DNA of 20,573 bases, taken from the NCBI GenBank assembly GCA_045635565.1, contig JAZTVX010000003.1:1-20573 (forward strand), in the 5' to 3' direction. The notes below the pieces were generated by a model, which did not search any database, was not told the origin of the DNA, and worked only from the letters and a program-made list of their open reading frames with translations. Below are positions 15,179 through 20,573 of the stretch, piece by piece. Each line of letters begins with the position of its first letter. The first letter of the stretch is position 1. The DNA comes from RGIG4140 sp045635565. GTDB lineage: Bacteria; Pseudomonadota; Alphaproteobacteria; CAAHEQ01; UBA3637. Both the position numbers and the translations under genes were made by a program.

Positions 15179-16195
15179 ATGTCAGACACACGTTTTTTTC
15201 ACAAAACAGAACAGTTAACACTCGCAGATATCGTTCGTATCGGGGAAGTTGCATTACCTGATGGTGTTGATGATACACGTATTTTTACGGATGTTGCCTC
15301 ACTTGATACGGCAGGAACCAATGATATTAGTTGGGCGTTTATTCCGGCTGTTCGTGAAGCACTTAAAAACACCAAAGCAGGAGCCGTTATTGTGCCCGAA
15401 AAATTTTTGGAATATGTACCGGATGGTGTAATTGCTTTGATTTCGCAAGATGCTCATCGTTCGTACGGATTGATTGCCTCTGCATTTTATCCGAGGGTTG
15501 TTGAAGCCTTTATTTCTCCTCGTTCCAACGTTGATGAAACTGCTGTTTTGGGTGAAGGTTGCTGTATTGAAGCCGGTGCTTATATCGGCAGGAACGTTGT
15601 TTTAGGTAAGCGTTGTCATATCAAAGCCAATGCCGTTATTGAAGACGGGGTTCAGATGGGTGATGATTGTACAGTCGGAGCGAATGCAACAGTTTCTCAT
15701 TGCATCGCCGGACATAAAGTTTATATTTATCCGGGGGCTCATATAGGGCAAGATGGTTTTGGTTTTGCCATGTCTGCCAAAGGACCGGTCAAAGTACCTC
15801 AATTAGGACGGGTTATCATTGGGGACGATGTTGAAATCGGTTCTTCAACAACTGTTGACAGAGGGGCGATGGGTGATACCGTTATCGGCTCGGGTTCTCG
15901 TATTGATAATCTGGTACAAGTTGCTCACAACGTCAAATTGGGTCGTTGTTGTGTTATGGTATCGCAAGTCGGAATTGCCGGTAGTTGTGAATTTGGGGAT
16001 TTTGTGGTTGCCGGGGGGCAAGTCGGTTTTGCCGGTCACTTAAAAATCGGTACAGGGGCTCAAATTGCTGCCCAATCCGGTTTAATGGAAGATGTTCCGG
16101 CCGGTTCGATTTTAATGGGTTCACCGGCTGTTCCCCGTACAGAATACATGCGACAGGTTATCGCATTACGTCAATTATCAAAGAAAAAGAAATAA
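15179..16195 (+). CDS. lpxD: LpxD, UDP-3-O-acylglucosamine N-acyltransferase
   Basis: This is the third step of lipid A synthesis, adding the second hydroxyacyl chain from acyl-ACP to UDP-3-O-acyl-GlcN. The 338-aa product has an N-terminal uridine-binding domain (1-105), a left-handed beta-helix of hexapeptide repeats (about 115-300) with PGAHIGQDGFGFA (185-197), and the catalytic His250 in DNLVQVAHNVKLG. The C-terminal helix ends in RQLSKKKK. The start has AAGGATAT upstream and follows skp by 9 bp. Confidence 0.96.
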   Translation: MSDTRFFHKTEQLTLADIVRIGEVALPDGVDDTRIFTDVASLDTAGTNDISWAFIPAVREALKNTKAGAVIVPEKFLEYVPDGVIALISQDAHRSYGLIASAFYPRVVEAFISPRSNVDETAVLGEGCCIEAGAYIGRNVVLGKRCHIKANAVIEDGVQMGDDCTVGANATVSHCIAGHKVYIYPGAHIGQDGFGFAMSAKGPVKVPQLGRVIIGDDVEIGSSTTVDRGAMGDTVIGSGSRIDNLVQVAHNVKLGRCCVMVSQVGIAGSCEFGDFVVAGGQVGFAGHLKIGTGAQIAAQSGLMEDVPAGSILMGSPAVPRTEYMRQVIALRQLSKKKK

Positions 16196-16225
16196 ATCTA
16201 TCATTATTAAAAGAAAGGTAACATT

Positions 16226-16711
16226 ATGACAGAAGAATTGCAAGAAACAAAACCGGATAATTTCGTTGAGGAGATTAACATCAATCAGATTTTGAAATTA
16301 TTACCACACCGTTATCCGTTTTTGTTGGTTGACAAAATGAAAAACGTTATACCGGGGGAATCGGGTATCGGTATTAAAAACGTTACGATGAATGAACCGT
16401 TTTTCATGGGTCATTTTCCCGAAAACCCTGTCATGCCGGGGGTTTTACAAATTGAAGCCATGGCTCAAACGGCAGGCATTATTGTTTTAATGTCTTTTCC
16501 CGAAGAAGAACGAGGAGGAAACAGCGTTTATTTTATGACGGTTGATGAAGTTAAATTCCGCAAACCGATTTTACCGGGGGATGTGATTGAATTTTCCGTT
16601 AAAAAAGAACAATCTGTTCGAAATGTTTTCAAATTTAGAGGTGAAGCACGGGTTGACGGTAAAGTTGTTTCTCAGGCCTTATTCAGTGCAATGGTGTTTA
16701 AAAAAGCCTAG
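16226..16711 (+). CDS. fabZ: FabZ, (3R)-hydroxyacyl-ACP dehydratase
   Basis: It dehydrates 3-hydroxyacyl-ACP in fatty acid elongation and competes with LpxA and LpxD for the same acyl-ACP, which explains its place in lpx operons. The 161-aa hot-dog protein has LPHRYPFLLVDKM, then GHFPENPVMPGVLQIEAMAQ with catalytic His63 and Glu77. The length is typical, with a slightly longer acidic N-terminus. AGAAAGG precedes the ATG. It is 30 bp after lpxD. Confidence 0.97.
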   Translation: MTEELQETKPDNFVEEININQILKLLPHRYPFLLVDKMKNVIPGESGIGIKNVTMNEPFFMGHFPENPVMPGVLQIEAMAQTAGIIVLMSFPEEERGGNSVYFMTVDEVKFRKPILPGDVIEFSVKKEQSVRNVFKFRGEARVDGKVVSQALFSAMVFKKA

Positions 16712-16741
16712 TTCATTATTTTACCATAAAGGAGTATCATC

Positions 16742-17545
16742 ATGGTTAAAATTCATCCGACTGCTATTGTTGATTCACAAGCCGAATTGGCTGATGATGT
16801 TGAAATTGGCCCTTATTGTACGGTTGGTCCGAATGTTAAAATGGGGGCTGGTTGTCGCTTAATATCACATGCTGTTGTTGACGGTTATACAACAATGGGG
16901 GAACGCAATACAGTTTATCCGTTTGCCGCTTTGGGGTTGCTGGCTCAACATAAACGCTCTAACGCTCCGGATGCATTATTGATTATCGGTAATGATAATA
17001 CATTTCGTGAACATGTGACGGCACATGTCGGTTCAGAAGTGGATAATAAAATTACAAAAATCGGGGATAGAAATTTATTTTTAGTCGCCAGTCATATCGC
17101 TCATGATTGTGTATTGGGAAATGATATTGTGATGAGCAACAATGCAACATTAGCCGGACACGTTCATGTCGGCAACAATGTGACCATTGGCGGATTATCG
17201 GCTGTATTGCAATTTACTCGCATTGGTGATGGTGCCATGATTGGTGGAATGTGTGGAATTACCCGTGACTTGATTCCATATGGTATTGTTATGGGTGGGG
17301 CTCGCAGTGGTGTTGCCGGTTTAAATTTAATCGGTTTACAACGCATGGGATTTGAAAAGGCTCGTATTTTAGAATTACAAAAAGCCTATAAAACCTTATT
17401 TGCAAAAGAATCGGAACTGACTTTTTCTGACCGATTGACAGAATTGTCTAATAATGCCGACATGATGGCGAATCCGTTGATTGCAAAACTGGTTGATTTT
17501 GTTTCACATCCGTCTAAAAATAATATTTTACAACCAGACGAATAG
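16742..17545 (+). CDS. lpxA: LpxA, UDP-GlcNAc acyltransferase
   Basis: This is the first step of lipid A synthesis, moving a 3-hydroxyacyl chain from ACP to UDP-GlcNAc. The 267-aa product has hexapeptide repeats from HPTAIVD (5-11) to about 185, FREHVTAHVG (88-97), catalytic His121 in VASHIAHDCVLG and GGLSAVLQFTRIGDGAMIGG, then a C-terminal helical domain (about 190-260). The length matches the family. AAAGGAGT lies upstream of the ATG. Confidence 0.97.
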   Translation: MVKIHPTAIVDSQAELADDVEIGPYCTVGPNVKMGAGCRLISHAVVDGYTTMGERNTVYPFAALGLLAQHKRSNAPDALLIIGNDNTFREHVTAHVGSEVDNKITKIGDRNLFLVASHIAHDCVLGNDIVMSNNATLAGHVHVGNNVTIGGLSAVLQFTRIGDGAMIGGMCGITRDLIPYGIVMGGARSGVAGLNLIGLQRMGFEKARILELQKAYKTLFAKESELTFSDRLTELSNNADMMANPLIAKLVDFVSHPSKNNILQPDE

Positions 17546-17557
17546 GAAAAGCACTCG

Positions 17558-18484
17558 ATGACAGAAAAAACACCACATTGTAAATTGGGCATCATTGCCG
17601 GAGGCGGGACATTACCGTCGGCATTGATTGATTTCTGTCATCAAACACATCTGCCGTTTTTTGTATTGGCATTGAAAAACCATGCACAACCATCTATGTT
17701 TCCGACAGATTGTGCTATGGCTTGGATTCGCATTGGGTCTGTTGGTAAAGCCATCCGCTTGATGAAAAAGAACGGGGTAACGGATATTGTCATGATTGGA
17801 TATGTCCGACGTCCGTCTATAACGGAATTACTTCCTGATATTAAAGGATTGCATTTATTGGCTCGTGTCGGATTGGCTCAAAAAGGTGATGACGGTTTAT
17901 TAAGAGATATTATTCGTGAAATTGAAGCATTAAATTTTCGAGTCAGAGGTATTCACGAATTTTTGCCCAATCTATTATCCCCTCTAGGTGTTTTAACGAA
18001 ATTTCAACCGTCGGCATCAGACCAAAATGACATTAAACGGGGGTGTTATGTTGCTAAATTATTAGGATTAGCCGATGTCGGACAATCCGTTATCGTTCAA
18101 AACGGATTAGTGTTATCTGTGGAAGGCATTGAGGGAACAAAATCCCTCATTGAACGCACAAAAACACTTAAACGCAAAGGAAACGGTGGTGTTCTGGTTA
18201 AAACAATCAAACCGATGCAAGATACCCGTGTCGATATGCCGACGATTGGTCCTGACACCGTGCAATCAGTTTTTGATGCCGGTTTAAAAGGAATAGCCAT
18301 TGAAGCCGGACATGTTTTGATAACCGATTTGAATCAGGTTGTTCAAAAAGCCGACGAACTCGGTATCTTTATTGTCGGTGTTCAATCAGATACGTTGATT
18401 GAACCGGTATTAAACGAACAAATCAATCAATTTTCGACTTGTATCAATCAGCACACAACAAAACAGGAAGGCAGACATGACTAA
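17558..18484 (+). CDS. lpxI: LpxI, UDP-2,3-diacylglucosamine pyrophosphatase
   Basis: It hydrolyses UDP-2,3-diacyl-GlcN to lipid X, replacing the unrelated LpxH of gammaproteobacteria. The 308-aa product has GIIAGGGTLP (11-20), GSVGKAIRLMKKNGV (60-74), KGDDGLLRDIIREIE (109-123), GIHEFLPNLL (131-140), QNGLVLSVEGIEGT (181-194) and DTRVDMPTIGPDTV (222-235). Asp226 in the last motif matches the catalytic Asp of the Caulobacter enzyme. Its end overlaps the lpxB start by 8 bp. Confidence 0.95.
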   Translation: MTEKTPHCKLGIIAGGGTLPSALIDFCHQTHLPFFVLALKNHAQPSMFPTDCAMAWIRIGSVGKAIRLMKKNGVTDIVMIGYVRRPSITELLPDIKGLHLLARVGLAQKGDDGLLRDIIREIEALNFRVRGIHEFLPNLLSPLGVLTKFQPSASDQNDIKRGCYVAKLLGLADVGQSVIVQNGLVLSVEGIEGTKSLIERTKTLKRKGNGGVLVKTIKPMQDTRVDMPTIGPDTVQSVFDAGLKGIAIEAGHVLITDLNQVVQKADELGIFIVGVQSDTLIEPVLNEQINQFSTCINQHTTKQEGRHD

Positions 18485-19634
18485 ACCGCTTTGTATTTAT
18501 TTAATTGCAGGAGAACCATCCGGAGATTTATTGGGTTCTCGCATTATGCGTGCATTAAGAAAAAAGACAGATAACACCGTTTGTTTTGCCGGAGTCGGAG
18601 GTGAAACAATGATAAAAGAAGGATTACCCAGCCTGTTTAACATTAAAGATTTAGCCGTTATGGGTTTTATTGAAGTGTTACCGAGTATTCCGAAAATCCT
18701 TCGACACTTAAATGAAATTATTGATGATATTCAACAAAAAAAACCGGATATCATTATGACAATTGACAGTTTTAGTTTTTCAATTCGTGTTCACCAAAAA
18801 TTACAAAAAGCAGGGATTGATATTCCTCATATCCATTGTGTTGCCCCACAAGTTTGGGCTTGGAAAAAAGAACGAGCGAAAACACTTGGACAATATGTTC
18901 AACATTTATTTTGTTTGTTGCCGACAGAACCGGCTTACTTTACACCACATGGATTGACGGCAGAATTTGTTGGTCATCCGGTTATTGAGGGGGGGGCTGA
19001 TAAGGGAAATGCCACCTCTTTTCGACAAAAACATCATATTCCTGATGATAAGAAAATATTGTGCCTGTTACCCGGGAGTCGTAAAAACGAAATTAAATAT
19101 CTTGTACCGATTTTTAAATCCGTTGCAGAACAATTATATCAAAAACACCCTGATTTGTGCGTTGTCATTCCGACGGTTGATACGGTTGCCGATAAGTTAA
19201 AAACATATTTTGCCTCGTGGCATGTACCTTATGTCATCGTACAAGGAGAAAAAGAACGATACGATGCATTTGCAACTGCACAAGTTGCCGTTGCTGCTTC
19301 GGGAACAGTCAGTTTGGAATTAGCACTAGCAGGTGTTCCTCATCTGATTGCGTATAAGGTTTCAAAATTGTCCGGTTGGTTAGCACGAAAACTCTTAAAG
19401 ATAAAATACGTTAATTTAATCAATTTGCAAATGGATAAGGAAATTATTCCGGAATTATTGCAGGAAGATTGTACCGTCGAAAAAATACTTGAAACGACGG
19501 AAAATTTGCTTCAAAATGGGCAACAAAATACAACGGAGGCTCTTTCTTGTTTCGGGATTGGAACAGGCGTGACACCGTCAGAAAAAATAGCACTTAAAAT
19601 GATTGAAATGGTAGAAAAAAATGGCAGAGCGTAG
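18477..19634 (+). CDS. lpxB: LpxB, lipid A disaccharide synthase
   Basis: It joins lipid X and UDP-2,3-diacyl-GlcN into the lipid A disaccharide at the inner membrane. The 385-aa GT-B enzyme of family GT19 has AGEPSGDLLG (11-20), VMGFIEVLPS (61-70), TIDSF with Asp97, HCVAPQVWAWKKERAK (120-135), FVGHPV (164-169), LLPGSRKNEI (197-206) and AASGTVSLELALAGVPH (273-289). Length and motifs are normal. AGGAAGG lies inside the end of lpxI, and the fzlA start lies 14 bp before its stop, so the three genes are coupled. Confidence 0.97.
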   Translation: MTKPLCIYLIAGEPSGDLLGSRIMRALRKKTDNTVCFAGVGGETMIKEGLPSLFNIKDLAVMGFIEVLPSIPKILRHLNEIIDDIQQKKPDIIMTIDSFSFSIRVHQKLQKAGIDIPHIHCVAPQVWAWKKERAKTLGQYVQHLFCLLPTEPAYFTPHGLTAEFVGHPVIEGGADKGNATSFRQKHHIPDDKKILCLLPGSRKNEIKYLVPIFKSVAEQLYQKHPDLCVVIPTVDTVADKLKTYFASWHVPYVIVQGEKERYDAFATAQVAVAASGTVSLELALAGVPHLIAYKVSKLSGWLARKLLKIKYVNLINLQMDKEIIPELLQEDCTVEKILETTENLLQNGQQNTTEALSCFGIGTGVTPSEKIALKMIEMVEKNGRA

Positions 19635-20298
19635 AACTTTATATCATTACACATTATGTCCCTTTTCACGCAAAGTACGATTACTTTTATTTGAAAAGGG
19701 ATTGCCTTACGGCATGATTTTTGAAACACCGTGGTTGCGTCGTCCGGAGTTTTTGAAATTAAATCCGTTCGGTGAGGTCCCTGTTTTAATTGAACCGGAT
19801 GGTCATATTTTGAGTGATCATGTGTCAATTTGTGAGTATGTAAATGAAATTAAAACGTTACCGAACTTATTGGGTGAAACACCACGAGGTCGTGCCGAAA
19901 TTCGTCGATTAACCAATTTATTTGATACATCATTTTACATGGATGTTTTCAAACCGTTGGTTGGGGAACGGGTTTTCAAAGCAATGAAAAAAAAGGGGGC
20001 TCCCCAATCGGAATTAATTCGTATCGGACGAACTAATTTACAACGATATATGGCTTACATTGATTGGTTGGCTGCTCGTAGAAGTTATTTAGGGGGACGC
20101 AATTTATCTATGGCAGATTTGGGAATTGCCGCTCATATATCCATTTTGGATTATTTAGGTGAGATTGATTGGAATGCGTATCCGGATGCAAAGACATGGT
20201 ATGTCAAAATGAAATCCAGACCGTCATTTAACACATTGTTAAACGATAAATTAACAGGTATTTTACCATCAGCAACCTATGCTGATTTAGATTTTTAA
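19621..20298 (+). CDS. fzlA: FzlA-like GST-fold cell-division protein
   Basis: The 225-aa product has an N-terminal thioredoxin-like GST domain (RTLYHYTLCPFSRKVRLLL, then FETPWLRRPEFLKLNPFGEV and SDHVSICEYV). A helical C-terminal domain carries LSMADLGIAAHISILDYLGE and MKSRPSFNTLL, and the protein ends SATYADLDF. The RPEFLKLNP segment and the YADLDF tail match my memory of Caulobacter FzlA, which binds FtsZ filaments and guides constriction rather than acting as a transferase. Other possibilities are an ordinary GST or a stringent starvation protein A relative; the tail argues against both. It is the last gene of the lpx operon, overlapping lpxB by 14 bp. Confidence 0.8.
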   Translation: MAERRTLYHYTLCPFSRKVRLLLFEKGLPYGMIFETPWLRRPEFLKLNPFGEVPVLIEPDGHILSDHVSICEYVNEIKTLPNLLGETPRGRAEIRRLTNLFDTSFYMDVFKPLVGERVFKAMKKKGAPQSELIRIGRTNLQRYMAYIDWLAARRSYLGGRNLSMADLGIAAHISILDYLGEIDWNAYPDAKTWYVKMKSRPSFNTLLNDKLTGILPSATYADLDF

Positions 20299-20377
20299 CG
20301 GTTTGTTTTATCCGTGGGATACACCACAACTCAATGATATGATACATACCTATACTACTCAACAGCAATGGTTGTAA

Positions 20378-20411
20378 TGTACGCCGTTTATTTCGGCGTA
20401 CAATATTTTTT
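20378..20411 (+). terminator. Rho-independent terminator of the cdsA-fzlA operon
   Basis: A perfect 9-bp stem TGTACGCCG (20378-20386) pairs with 20394-20402 around a 7-nt loop, with six Ts at 20406-20411. It lies 80 bp after fzlA. The stem and loop contain the stop and last three codons of the opposing gene. Confidence 0.85.
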
Positions 20412-20573
20412 ACCGTTTTTATCCAATACCTTACCACCTGCATTTTGACACATGGTTACAGATGCTGTATCTATACCGATTTCATTATCAATGTCCGATG
20501 TACCAACTCGACATTCGCCACCGATTGTTTGCCATTCATCATCACCACATATCAACGCACACGCATACGTTTC
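20388..20573 (-). CDS. C-terminal end of a second Cys-rich protein (partial, N-terminus off the right edge)
   Basis: The frame is open from the right edge to the stop at 20388-20390: 61 residues with five cysteines. It begins ETYACALICGDDEWQTIGG and ends KVLDKNGKKYCTPK. The block C-x3-C-G-x3-WQ-x4-G-x-C resembles units of the giant protein at the left edge (CGKNQWQSSSGHC and GSEWQSASNGKC), so it is probably a member of the same family. It converges on fzlA and shares DNA with the operon terminator. Size, start and any pilin-like N-terminus cannot be seen here. Confidence 0.75.
   Translation of the reverse strand, partial: ETYACALICGDDEWQTIGGECRVGTSDIDNEIGIDTASVTMCQNAGGKVLDKNGKKYCTPK

Overview
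The window looks like chromosomal DNA of an AT-rich alphaproteobacterium. The evidence is a complete lipid A / outer-membrane assembly operon that uses LpxI (not LpxH) and ends in an FzlA-type protein, an FtsZ-binding GST-fold protein known from alphaproteobacteria. A guess of a host-associated or gut lineage rests only on the base composition and on the very large Cys-rich prepilin-like proteins at both edges. No species can be named from the sequence alone.

Layout. (1) 1-2984, minus: the first 994 codons of a giant cysteine-rich protein with a type IV prepilin-like N-terminus, open at the left edge. I checked the whole frame and found no stop. (2) 2985-3340: its upstream region, with a 43-bp inverted repeat around a 121-bp segment that carries a near-consensus promoter pointing away from the giant gene and towards a terminator. 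This has the architecture of an invertible promoter. (3) 3341-4794, minus: a small accessory cluster of unknown genes (a 200-aa protein, a start-less ORF, a frameshifted membrane protein) behind one good promoter. (4) 4795-5414: a gene-free stretch with a degenerate array of a TCGGGYAAAA-type motif and several hairpins, then a terminator and tRNA-Asp(GUC), minus. (5) 5671-9947, minus: a tightly packed operon ptsP > glmU-like nucleotidyltransferase > small 4-Cys membrane protein > glk, from a promoter at about 10 kb. (6) 10232-20298, plus: cdsA-rseP-bamA-skp-lpxD-fabZ-lpxA-lpxI-lpxB-fzlA. (7) 20388-20573, minus: the last 61 codons of a second Cys-rich protein, converging on the fzlA terminator.

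How the genes work together. The plus-strand operon builds the cell envelope: CdsA makes CDP-diacylglycerol, RseP is the site-2 protease, BamA and Skp deliver outer-membrane proteins, LpxD/LpxA/LpxI/LpxB with FabZ make the lipid A precursor, and FzlA links to division. The divergent minus-strand operon joins a nitrogen-type PTS enzyme I (sensor and phosphotransfer) to hexose phosphorylation and UDP-sugar formation. That operon could feed the UDP-GlcNAc that LpxA consumes.

The most unusual material is at the edges: two giant Cys-rich genes, one with a type IV pilin-like membrane anchor, and the inverted repeat with an outward-facing promoter upstream of the left one. I propose that this is a phase-variable surface protein locus. 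The sequence supports the architecture but does not prove inversion, and no recombinase is encoded in the window.
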